From positions 744,001 to 808,000 of the forward strand of contig JAVHKY010000055.1 in the NCBI GenBank assembly GCA_035079385.1: 64,000 nt of DNA, written 5' to 3'. Within the stretch, counting starts at the first letter, position 1, and every line of letters starts with the position of its first letter. The notes below the pieces were generated by a model, which saw only the letters and a program-made list of their open reading frames with translations, was not told the DNA's origin and made no database searches. Position numbers and translations under genes: made by a program. Of this stretch, positions 1 to 11,500 are shown in pieces. This DNA comes from Aspidiotus rigidus. Lineage: Eukaryota > Arthropoda > Insecta > Hemiptera > Diaspididae.

Positions 1-2330
1 ATATTGTCGTCAGACATTAAAACCATCTAATGAAAGCTACCGGGTTCCAGAGAGAAATGTGAAAAGTACATCTGTTTGTCGTACAAAAAACGACCAAGTG
101 CGTCTCAGTCGTCCATGCGCAGACTGATGTAATGCATTAGGAATATGGCTGAGTTTCAACAGGGAACCTATTTAGTGGAGGAGAGGGGGTAAATTGAAGA
201 AAAATGACGGGTGCTGACCGCCCCGGCAAAACGTGAATTCAGAAAAATTTAGGATTTGGAAAAATTTCGACTCTCAAATTATATATGTATGATGGTAGAG
301 GGACTTGAAAAATTTTGCGTATTGAGCTGTGTCTGACAGGGTAGGGAGACTTGAAGAAATATAGACTTTTGAGTTCAAACTCCCAAGGTAGCGAGAAATA
401 AAGTTTAATCTTTATTTAGAAAAAGTATAAACAAAGAAACCCCCATAGAACAAGTTCACTGCTGGCCTCGATTAACACAGTTAATGAAGGCAATATCCCG
501 AACAGTTGATGAAACAAGCTGCGAGTCATCAGTTATCGTCGTCAGAGTTTGAAATTACCTAAGAAAAGGTACTGGGTTCGAGAAAGAATTGGGAAAATTA
601 CATCCTAGTTCTCATACAGGAAACGATTGAGTGCGTCTCATGCCTCTATACAGACTGATGTAATGCTTTAGGAGTATGGCAGGCTTAGACAAAACTCAAG
701 GCTCTAGGTACTGTGAGAAGCGAGATACAAGGGTACTAAATTTCCAGGTAGGAAGAATGAATAAAATATATAGAAAATAAAATTCAATGAACCCTTCGAC
801 AAGAATGAACCTGTTAAAGAAAAGGTTCTTCATCACAATACCCGTACTGATAACAAAAAAACTCTCACGCAGTCGCGTGACTACACGACTTTTCAAGCAC
901 AATGCAAAAATCATTGAGAGAGCCACTCCCTCTCTTCAAATTACATACCAATGATCTGTCTATTATGTCAAATATTTGTAGCATGAACAATAAAATTCAG
1001 TTTATAAATTCTATCACTATGACGTCACATCAACTGATAACAGAGTAAAAATACCTATAATTCAATAAGGAAACCTGAATTTTGTTTTAATTTAGGCTAC
1101 GAGTCATCTAAAACCTACGAAACGTCTCCAGAAAAACCACTCCCCCTCCCCCTGCCCAAACTGCTACGAGACTATAACAGTTGTTTCTGCGATCTTTGCA
1201 ATTTGATATTTCGATAACTCCCAATATCATTAACCGTAATAACCTACAGATTAACCCAATTGGAAACGCGCTGAGGAATTACTATCAATTATTTGTCAAA
1301 AAAATTGTTGGTACCCATCTTAAGATATGAGACTATAACTTACCTAAATCTCGAAAAACGAAGACTTCCTTAACGAAGTTAAACGAGGAACGCAGGGAAC
1401 CCATTTTGTGAGTCATATGGGATTTGATATTGAGAATTCAGACAGCCTAAACCGAGATGAAACTAGTTTAAAGAAGGCCTAGACCTACTATAAGCCTAGT
1501 ATAATATAGTTTGAGAGTCTAAATTTTTCTCGAATCTCGAGCTATATATGATAGGAGGGGGACTTGGAAAACTTTCGACTCTCAAGCCACGTGTGATAGA
1601 AGAGGGACTTGGAAAAATTCCTATCATAATGGCTCGAGAGTCGACATTTTTCTAAGTCCCTCTCCTATCGTTCATCGCTATAGAGAATCGAAATATTTTC
1701 CAAGTTTTTTTTTGGACGGCGCACGACAAATTTCTCAAAAATCCCCCATAGAACAAATTCCATGTTAAAAATCCATCCAGTAGTTTTCGGAGATCCGCGG
1801 ACAAAAAAAATTCTATTTATGCTTAAATATAGGCCTATACGTACAAAGAAACCTGATTCTTTTCAGGCTGAAAGTAATATAGGGCCTCCAAAGCGTCGAA
1901 GTATACTGTATATTTTGTGAGTTTCTCAATTCTTTATCACCTCCGATTGCTGGCATCTCTTAATGCTATCTCCTGCTAATATTCCTCTCGTGCACTCATA
2001 AATTGTATTCACGCTATCATCACCATTTTCTATGCAAACTCCATCCCAAGATTCTTCATCTGGGAATCCAGCTACAAGGAGATCCTGAAAAACTAAAAAA
2101 ATCAATGTCGAAGCCAAAGAAGCAACCAATCACCCACCAGTCAACCCCTCACTCCTTCCCTCACGCTTCAACATTTCCAAACGTATTAACAAAATACCTC
2201 ACTTTTCTAGCTAGAAAAGTCGGTAAAAATATAGCCTGGTTCACTCGTTAGTCTAACCTCAAATCTCACTCAAAAAAGCCAGTCTAAATGGAAAATGGTA
2301 TTTCCACCTCCTGAAACACCTCAAATCAAC
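1..2330 (+). repeat. Composite interspersed repeat, copy A (no recognisable gene)
   Basis: This stretch is largely matched, in inverted orientation, by about 48330-50230. Within it the first 150 bases recur at 537-680 (GTCGTCAGA to GACTGATGTAATGC), giving an internal tandem spacing of about 530 bp. The inverted copy has the same internal repeat. Short frames such as minus 1926-2129 (DLLVAGFPDEESWDGVCIEN) are part of the repeat and have relatives at 27658-27867 and 48568-48730, each carrying stops. The element class is not recognised. The left end is cut by the window. Confidence 0.7.
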
Positions 2331-3100
2331 TATGAACCACTATCAATTATGTATACATGAAAAAATGACGTATAAATCAATAATTAATTAAGAATAATGT
2401 CACCAAGGTAATCTCGCATCGGCACATTTGATGAAGATTAAAAAAAATTGTATTTAATCATTCAAACTCAACTAATAATAATGAAGAAACGAACAACTCG
2501 CCATTGCCACTATCCGTTCAAAAATAAATTTAACAAAACAAATAAAATTTGACAAAACAAAATTCAACGCTCTAGGGGCTGTGGGAAGCGAGATACAAGG
2601 GTACTAAATTTGAATGAAATATCATCGAAAATAAAATTCAATGAACCCTTGGTTAAGAATGAACCAAGAATGAACCTGTTGAATGATAAAAGGTTCTTCA
2701 TCACTATACACGTACTGATAACAATAAAAGAGGTAAAAGAATACGAAAATCCCCTTCTCGTACCCTAAGCAGCTACTCGCAGCTATTAGTAAGAAACTAC
2801 TCGTAACAGTGAAAATTTTTTTAAAAAAGTGAAAATTTCTCGAGAACTGCTCATCCGATCCTCAAGTAAATTGCACATGCACATCTTCAGATATAATGCT
2901 ACAATATGGCCAAGTTACAAAAAAATCCTTCCGGTAGTTTCGGAAGAGTTCCATCCGGACAATAAAATCTTATAATAAATAATAATAATAATAATAAATA
3001 TATAAATAAATCTGAACGGACGGGTTTCGAGCGGAGCGAGGAAAAAATTTTTCGAACAATGGAATATCTCCCCCTCCCCCCTCCCCCCTTCAAAAAAATG
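2330..3100 (+). repeat. Interspersed repeat, related to 55200-55700
   Basis: GCTCTAG-CTGTGGGAAGCGAGATACA at 2570 repeats at 700 and 55409, with the same downstream order (CAATGAACCCTT, AAAGGTTCTTCATCAC, CGTACTGATAAC). 2840-3000 has the phrase CGAGAACT-CTCATCCGAT, a TAGTTTCGGA stretch and an (AATAATA)n end, resembling the 3' region of an RTE-type LINE. Confidence 0.6.
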
Positions 3101-3332
3101 TTCCCGTAAATCCGCCCCTATGTTAGCTTAGTCTTTTGCTACATATACTTATAGTTTTTATCTCCTTTATCAGGTCGATGTTGTTTGTCAGGTTTGATGC
3201 GGACTAGTTCTTAATTGCTCCCTTTTAATTACACACTCAATGAGTGTTCGTTTCTATAGCAGTCTATAGTGAAATAAATAATTCCAGCTTTGATAAACGA
3301 AAGGTACCTATGTGATATGGAAACTTCGTTTT

Positions 3333-3404
3333 CCTTGTAACTCAGTTGGTAAAGCAGGCACCCGAAACGCAAAAAGCTGCGGATTCAGATCTCGCCAAGG
3401 CAAA
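3333..3404 (+). repeat. tRNA-like segment, probable SINE head
   Basis: TAACTCAGTTGGTAAAGC resembles a pol III A box, and about 40 bases on GGATTCAGATCTC resembles a B box. The anticodon arm does not fold cleanly, so a decayed tRNA-derived SINE is likelier than a working tRNA gene. The surrounding 3101-3666 has no other feature I can support. Confidence 0.35.
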
Positions 3405-3666
3405 CTAAACTTTTTATGTCTTTTCATTTACGGTACCAGAAAACTCTTTAATTTAAATGCAGTAACTAGTGCAGTGAAAAATTCTTTTTCTTTTTTTTAT
3501 TTTGACTTTGGCACCCTGGATTAAATTACAACAATCTGCTGCAACATTGACGGCTCTACATAATTGATTATTTTTATTTTTCTTTTTAAACCTTTCTCGA
3601 AGGTAAGATTCTTGTTCTTATTTATTTATTTATTTTTGTGTTTTTCTCCTTATCAATCTGTTTCAG

Positions 3667-3852
3667 GGCACATACACTTTAACAAATACTACACTTGACT
3701 TGAGAGCAGCTATTCAATTAGTGCCCGATATTGAGAAGTATAAGTGGCGGATAAAATATTTGACAACTGATAATAAACAAAAAATAACAATGTGCTTGCT
3801 TGTAGAGGGTCATATATTTACTTATACTAAACGAATCAATCTGGAACCATAA
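3667..3852 (+). CDS. Possible orphan terminal exon, lipid-binding ML-like
   Basis: A clean acceptor (AATCTGTTTCAG) opens a 61-codon frame ending in TAA: GTYTLTNTTLDLRAAIQLVP, then YKWRIKYLTTDNKQKITMCL. Alternating hydrophobics with a single Cys near the end resemble the last strands of MD-2/GM2-activator-like secreted proteins, but the match is from pattern only. No upstream exon was found, so it may be a gene relic or a false positive. Confidence 0.35.
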   Translation, partial: GTYTLTNTTLDLRAAIQLVPDIEKYKWRIKYLTTDNKQKITMCLLVEGHIFTYTKRINLEP

Positions 3853-4784
3853 GTTCCAATACAACCTACACATAAGTTTTATTCCAAAATAATTTCTTAA
3901 TTAAGTAGAAAAAAACTTGTAAATAATAAATAATATTATTATATCTTATCAGCGAAGTGGCTTTCAGGCCTAGCGAGTAATTAATAAACCAATAAGAATT
4001 AGAAAGGAATAGTTTCGGAACTTCAACAGCAGTTTGAGCAACATACGTAATAATCTCTCTCCTTATTATTAGCCATACATGTAATTTACATTTAAACTCT
4101 GCACAGGACAGCGAAACTACAACAGAAACTGACTTCACGACAAAATTACAAGCTGAAATCGCCATTTTTGAAATCCTCAGAATATTGAATACTCTGATAG
4201 GATCAAAATCGTGTCACAACTCTTGTACAACAGAAATATTATTTTGTAGGTAACTTAAATGAGTAAAAAAAAAAAAAAAAAAATTGCGACGACATAGTAG
4301 AGGTATGATTGCTGGAAATGGTGAAGAATGATGTCCAAAACAACATACTAACTTAACTTCTCCGCGTTTTTCCCCTGGAGCTTCTTTTTATGGGGGTTTA
4401 AATCCCCTCAAAATCAGTTTTTCGTAAATATGTTTCTGTGATGTGGGGATTGGTCGCGATGTAAATTCGACCAAGGGACTTTCGAAAGCACGGGGTTTAA
4501 AAATCAGATTGCGAAAAACGCGAAGTGTTTCATGTTGGACTGACCGAAAGATTTATTAACTCAATTAGTACATCTTACAAAATACACGGGCAATAGATTC
4601 GCGGCAAACTTTATGACTTAAATTTCCATGTTAACACTAAAGACTACGTGGTTCGCGATAAGTAGTGAGGAGTAAGGTATCTTCGTAAGGGAGATAAAAT
4701 GGTATAATATATACTCTTAATTCTAACGGTATACGGTATGGTACAGTGGGGATAAATTAGGGAATAGATAACTTATAATATTTG
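3853..4784. other. No supported feature
   Basis: AT-rich sequence with an 18-base A run near 4267 and no coding pattern. I see nothing assignable. Confidence 0.5.
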
Positions 4785-5122
4785 AAAATTGCAATTGAAG
4801 CAAAAGCTGACAATTACGAGTATTTGGTACAGTTAACGGTGAATTATATACAGGTTCGGTAGACTAAACATCCGCCAAGTATGTCGGAATCGTATAGGTA
4901 TAAACAATTGATAAATGTAATAGTCAGCAATATGTGCGAAGCTTTTCGTGTGCAAAAATGACATCCTTTATCGTAGACTAAACATCCGCGAAAAATCGCG
5001 GTTTCGCGAAGTGAATTTACCGTTAATCGATTCAACTTGCAGAGGCGAGTTAGCTATTCCAAATATGTACAAATTTCCTTAATTTTGACCAACTTGTGGC
5101 GCTCGACGGAGTCGTGCGTCAC
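4785..5122 (+). repeat. GCGTCACA repeat family, copy 1
   Basis: Contains GTAGACTAAACATCCGC twice, then ACCGTTAATCGAT, GAGGCGAGTTAGCTATTCC, ACTTGTGGCGCTCGAC and an end GTCGTGCGTCACA. Relatives are at 46366-46733 (same strand) and 62222-62655 (opposite). It is a short non-autonomous element of unknown class. Confidence 0.65.
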
Positions 5123-6345
5123 AGTTTCTCTCTTAATACACATTTTAGAGAAAAAAAGTCATCAGTCAGAAATTATTCCTCGTGAAATTTTGTAGTTTCT
5201 GAGATCTTGGGTCCATAAACGTTGCAATCTACCGGCGTATAGTTTTCCTAAAAATAATCATAATTTCTCAAATTCTCATGTCTTGAAATATGAAAAAAAG
5301 TCATTCCCAAAATTCTCCTTTAAAAGGAACATCGAGAGAAGTACCTTACTTTTATTTCCAGAAAGCTACAACAGTAACGGTGAATGAAAACAACTCAAAA
5401 ACCATAACAAATGTTCTTGTCCGGGCCTGGCCTCGAAAAAAAATGAATAATTGGTGCTGAGGGAATATTTGTAAATTCGTTCTTGTAAATCACGTCGCCG
5501 GGAAAATTATTCAAATCCCGCCTCAGGCAGTAGAGAAATGGTTTAATATTTCTATAGACTACTAGTAAATTAAAGTGAGAATGTGCTGAGCAAAAGCGAT
5601 ATTTTACAAACTGAGTTGAAGGCAAGGTGAATAAAAGCACAACAAGAAGCAAATTCTCACTTTAATCGCTTGTATCATAAGGATATATTCTTTCTCACGA
5701 AATGAAGATAAAAATTGCTGATTGAGGGGACAAACCTATATGTACTACTTTTCATACCAAATTAGAAAGAACATTTCTAAATTAACTGTTTTCCAAACGG
5801 AATTCTGTCAATTTTACAAAAAATAAGTAATGAAGGGAGTCGCGCTGTTTTATATAGTCTCAGAACATAATAGAGACAACCCTAGAAATATGCGTCATTG
5901 ATTGTTTTGGACCTCCCAAGCGCGTTTATTCTAAAACGCATTCACTTAAAGAACGAGTTTGAAAGTCGAAAGTTACTACAATGATTCAAAGATCCGTTTT
6001 ATCGCGCTGGAATAACTCGAGCGAATTCTCCGCCCAGCCGGTCGCTTCTTTTATTTCATGCCATCGACATATTCGCTTATCAATTGGTTGTATCTTCTGT
6101 ACACCCATCTATTCTAATACCTTATTCCTGCTCTCGTACAATTTTCTAAATAATTATCCTGTGAGTTGTGTTGTGAATTTTTGACTATGCTTCGAGGAAG
6201 TTTCATTCGCGATTTTAGTGATGATAGTGAATCAGACGGGGAAGAGGTTCGCACAAACCTCCATTAAACAGAAGGAGAGGCTGCAATCGAACGTGGATAA
6301 AAATCGCGGAGTTTCAGACAACATCGGAGGCTGGGAATACTGTGA
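5123..6345. other. No supported gene
   Basis: Nothing recognisable. A short frame at 6187-6269 (MLRGSFIRDFSDDSESDGEE) is acidic and lies just upstream of the MULE-type fragment, so it may belong to it. Confidence 0.4.
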
Positions 6346-6651
6346 ATGTACAGAGTGTATGGAAAAAAAAATGTTGCACCAATGTCTGTAGTGATGGGCA
6401 GAAAGTTGAATACAGGTGTGGAGCAGTACAGAACGAATGAGTACCCTGCTCATTTATATTTGCTCTATCACAGCGACAGTGGAGCAGTTTCCTTGTTTGA
6501 AACTGACAGTGAGCACTCCAACCACGCCAGTATTCCGGCACGAGGTTTAACGCCTGATACAAAAAACTTTGTCCAAAAAGCGTTTGGTGAGGGAATTCGG
6601 AAACCAAACGCCATCCTAGCTGGCATGCATGAGAAGGAAAAAAATTGTTGA
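6346..6651 (+). pseudogene. MULE-type transposase, N-terminal fragment
   Basis: Encodes HLYLLYHSDSGAVSLF, then EHSNHASIPARGLTPDTKNF and KAFGEGIRKPNAILAGMHEK. This is the FLYWCH-like finger end followed by the helical KP-x-I segment seen at the start of Mutator-like transposases. The Cys part of the finger (YRCGAVQ) is in another frame, so there is a frameshift. The DDE core is absent. A similar fragment lies at 60420-60740 on the other strand. Confidence 0.55.
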
Positions 6652-8454
6652 ACCTTCTAAATCAAAATAAAAATCATTTTTTTATGTAAAGCTCAATTTA
6701 AAAAAATTTTTTACCGTTTGTATTTCAAAATTTAATGTTCTACTGTTATCGCTGGTAGAGTTTTTTTTACAGCTCAATATTTTTTTTAGTATTATATACG
6801 CTATTTACCGCTTAGTACATCTGAATGCTGTTAATTGTTCTTTTTAATGCTCATTCACCATTTTACTGTAGAATCATATATTTTACTGTGATAACACAGT
6901 ACCTTTTCAATCTGCCAATATATTTACCCCTTCTGTAAATACAAAAGATAATACGAATCAAAGATGTAGGCTTCGGAGTACAATAAACTCTTATTGTAAT
7001 CTAATCTTTCATATGATTTACTTTATAATATTTACTTTACAATTGACTTATAAAGCTACGACTCGCAAATTTATTTGCGGGATGAGCAAGTTACAATTTA
7101 GACAACCATGGTCGATGAATAAAGACGCACAAATACGATTCTCGCACTTCGCGACACACACCCTCAGGAGGGGGAGTAATCTCAGATTATATTTTTCCAA
7201 TAAAAAAAGTTCTAATTGCATCTTTTATTAGCTGTGGGCAGCTTTTGAGCACACTCACGCACTTGTCGCGTTTTTTCGCGCATTTAGGTAGTTCAGCCTT
7301 CTCTACTAAAGGTTGCGCACTTGGCGCACAAGACACAATTCGCGTGTTTCTCTGAATATTTTATTAATTTTTCTAACCTAAATTTTTAGCTTTCTACGGG
7401 ATGGACAAGAGAGCAGTCAAAAATTTTTGCGTGAGCATGCTTTTACGTATTATTTTGGACTTTGGTCACGTCCCTTCCGCAAAGTTCTTTTCAAATACCG
7501 GTACTCGAGTTGATTCTGGTCGCCTGTCTTCAAGTAGAGCACAGTCATGAATTATTTTGGTCATAATTATTGTTAATGGTGGGTAAGGTGAAATGTGAAA
7601 GTCACTCGTAAGTCTTCTAGAAAGGCAAGGAATAAGTCAAGATGTATTGCGACTGTACATCCGCCATCAATGGTTATCTAGGTGAAACTGAAAGGTTGAT
7701 ATTGGAACACCTCTCTTCGTTTTCAATAACGTAATTTTGGCATCCGGCCGGGAACACTCGACAACTTGGACGTGAGCTCCGGTCATAGGATCGACATGAT
7801 GCTCTTGGTGCATGGTTTACGGTTCATGTGGACAGAACTTTCGGCGCGTATGCAACCGTTAGCAGGCCACTCATTTGAAAAAATAACGAAGCCAATTCGA
7901 TATTCAAGTTTGATGATGGAAAATTCAAGTCGTAAGTTGTTCAGAGGAATGAGACTTGGAAGGATTTTGAGGAGTTGGCTTACAAGTTTTTGGGACTTGC
8001 AAAAATATCGAGCCGCGAGCTGAAGCTGTATACGACGAGGAGTGGTAGACTACCATCTCAGCCACAGGCAGAGCGCAAGTTATAACTGTTATACATTCAC
8101 CGCAGAGCACACGAACGTGCAAGAGTGCATTCTGCAACAGTGATGAACTTGCAGAGCGCATACCTACTATAACGGCACCGAATCTCAGTATTAATCCAGA
8201 AAGAAAGAGAAGGAACGGCACACTTTGGTTCGCTCAGGATACATTTGCACCAAGATTTGGGAAAATTTGCAATAATCACACCCGTTCAGCGTCTTTTATC
8301 ATCATTAACATTTGAACGCAATTTGAGGAAATAATTGATTTATTTTGATAATTGATAGGTATATACAATAGATACCTATACTTTTATGAAATTTCTCAGT
8401 GAAATATACCTACTTTTTAAAAAACTGAACAAGTGAAAATGTTGAATATCTAAC
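6652..8454. other. 3' flank of the maltase gene, nothing supported
   Basis: Short frames in this stretch, such as 7766-8023, have no recognisable domain or splice pattern. AT-rich sequence just below 8455 could hold the maltase polyadenylation signal; I did not locate one with confidence. Confidence 0.4.
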
Positions 8455-8542
8455 CTACGGTATTTTCCCAGTGGTCAGTACAAGAACAGATTTAGGTTTC
8501 AACATTATCTTCAAAAGTGTCAATTTGGAAGGCATTTTAAAC
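8455..8542 (-). CDS. Maltase exon 10 (terminal, inferred)
   Basis: After acceptor ATTACAG the only phase that fits exon 9 reads KLTLLKIMLKPKSVLVLTTG and then a TAG stop. The LKPxxxLVL pattern is the common end of insect maltases. No transcript evidence. Confidence 0.72.
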
Positions 8543-11500
8543 CTGTAATGTATAATTAGTATCAACGTGAAAAGTATGAATAAATTTTATTTATTTAGAT
8601 ACGGTAATTGACTGCAGCAGACTTCCGATTATCCGACTTAATTGTGAGAAGCAGCGCAGAGAAAGTCGTATAATGCTCACAAATATGAAATGTAGCCTAC
8701 TATGCGTGGAAGCAAAATGGTACGCAAAAGTACTGAATTTTTGAAAGTGCGCGTATACTTCGAGTGTATATGTAGGTACATATATTTATTTTAATATTTT
8801 CAGACCAGAACAAAGCTAGTACGTTTTCCCTCTGCATGCAGTCGAGTGATATCGGTACAGTAGATCAAAATAAGCCAAAAATTAAGAGCAGTCTTTTTAT
8901 TAGAGGAGAAAATTGGATCATTCGACGCTCATGAAAATCTTCATAAATTCTCATCCTTATGAAAGTTCCCTGCATTCTGCGATTTAATAAAATTAATTGA
9001 AAACTTATTTTTTTCATCTTAATCCAAAATGACAACAGGTGAAGAGCGCGTTAACTCTATTAACAATGTGACTTAATAGGCTGGTACGCAAACTAAAATG
9101 TAGCGAGAATTACGGTACAAATTTGGTATTGGTTCAGCAGTAAAACACTACAGAGTGCGACAATTTGTAAAATTTGATTCGATTATCATTACTATTATTC
9201 ATTAATTTTAATATTCATGTTATAAATGGTTCGATCAACCTCTTTGGGCTTGCAGAATCGATACTTAGTCATTTACCGACAGAAACTTTTTATACTTGCA
9301 TATCCACAATTCTTACCCTCTTTCAAACGTTGAATTTTCACTAGATGTAATTACGGTTAAAATATGTTTTTCATCAATACAATCAATGTATGGATCCACC
9401 GCCTCCGTTTTTGATCCCAAATTTATAATGACAAGGTATGTTGGATGACTAGGTAGGGATCTGTGCAAAAATATTATAATCATGCAGCAGACTGGTGTTA
9501 GATATCCGTACCTACTACATATCTTATGTAAAATTCCCAAGAATGAAATAAATATGTACTGTATTAGCAAAAGTATAATTGGGCGCAAATGTTGGTACCT
9601 AACCCATTCCTTCCTACGGTAGGGGAGAGGGACAAAAATAGAAAAAAAATCACATTTTTTTGTAATACTTTTTGTTTTGTAAAATAAGAATTTCGAGTAG
9701 GTACCGGTTACTTATTCTATACTTCATCTTATGTCCGGTGAAAATAATTGTTGTTCTGTGACACGTTGCGTTGTTCTGCCGGTACAACGCATGAGATGGT
9801 AATCAAATGTCACTGGAAAGTGTTAAAGCGCAGTTATTATAGGCTACTATTACTTCCTTATGTGAAAAACGTCGTATTTAATTTAGGAGTTGAATAGATA
9901 GCTATACCTATCAATAATTTTCTTTTTCAAAAAGTTGATTCGTATTACGCAAGAAACTCGTTCCATTTGTGAAAGTTTGTAAGTATGTTAACTCTACAAT
10001 TCTTCATGAGAAACTCCATAATTTAAGAAACACGAGTGAATTTACTACGTTGCGGAATGGAGCCGGAGCCAAAAAAGTGATTATGAGAAGCGAAGCAGAG
10101 TTGTAGAGACTCTCCTAGTCATTTCTGCTCTCGATTACTTTTTCTCTTCACTTGTAATTTCAAAAGTCTAAACTCAAGAACTCACAAGTTCCCTTAACGG
10201 AGTTAATTCGAGTAATAATATTTCCATTCTCGAAAAGGTGCCCGTTATTCACAGGTATTTGGCTGTCCACTGAGGGAGGTTTTACCGTAGTTGGTTTGGG
10301 ATAGAACCTGTTTTAATTTACTGTAAATTAGACTGAGTGGTTTATAAGCCAAGACTAGTATGAACCTAACATAAAATTAGTATAGTAAATCGGAAGGAAG
10401 GAAGGAAGGGGAGGGAGGGGCGACTCGCGGATTTTCAAATCAGGTTAGGGTTCCTCTCAAACATTTTCCAAGTTCGATGAAAAAAGTTCCAAATCCGTCC
10501 ATGGGGGGGGGGGGGTAGGCAAAAACATGTAGGTAAACGTGCAACGTGTAAAAAGAAAAGAAGAACAAAAATTCGAAATATTTCCAACAGAGACGTTGCT
10601 TAGGCCAATGAATTAAATCAGAAGAACTCGGAAAAGTTTCCACTCAAATTGAGAATTATATATAAAGGCCAACTGATCTTCTGCATTTTCAATGCACCAG
10701 GCAACGGTACCTGTGAAATGCTGGATGCTCTGACATTAGGGCAAAACTTTAAGAAAGTACCGTATGGACTAATCAGACATATCTATTATAATAATTAAGA
10801 TCGATGATATTATCTACCTATATCATTATTATTAATAACAGCACTACCTATACACAACATTTTTTTCAAACCAATGAAATGAGGTAGATCGTATCTAAAA
10901 GTATTTTTTTCCCTGAGTTGAGAACCGCTTGCCGTTTTTCGATAACAGATCACATTTTCTTATCATGCTCTCGTTTAGTTGCGGCGCATCGTCGCGTGAC
11001 GAAGGGTTCCTTATCGAGCCTCGAAACTCACTGCTATCACTGATCGAAGCTCAAGAACAAACGTTACGTCTCGCGACGATGCGCGGCAACTAAATAAGAT
11101 TGTAGGTGACAAAACACCGCGATCTGCTATCGAAAAATGGCGAACGGTTTTTGATTTCGGCGCAAAAAATATATACTTTTAGATACGACCTAAGTATCTC
11201 AAGAAAGAAAACACAAATTGCTTTTCCCGCACAGAATTTTTATAATATTTGAAAACGCGACGTTTCGGCCAATCTGGTGGCCTTTCTCAAGATGAAACGA
11301 GTACTGAAAGGTAGAAAAATAAAACGGATGACTACGGGTATACAACAATGTAAGCCGTGAGTCAGAAAAAATAGCGTGAAATTATTTGACGTTTTTTAAG
11401 ATAGTGGTAAAAGAAGCGAAATTCGCAGTATCGCTCTTGTAATTAACAGTAGTATTGGCGCTCTTTATTATTTCAATAACTTCTCTTATCTTACATTTTT

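Noticed and set aside
3333..3404. A functional tRNA gene
   Set aside because: A and B box words are present but the arms do not pair well and the anticodon loop is not clear.
7766..8221. Overlapping frames on both strands
   Set aside because: No domain, no splice signals that fit a gene, and codon content without bias.
8950..9020. Alternative last maltase exon after ATCGCAG
   Set aside because: Phase fits, but the product (MQGTFIRMRIYEDF) does not resemble maltase ends; the exon at 8542-8455 does.
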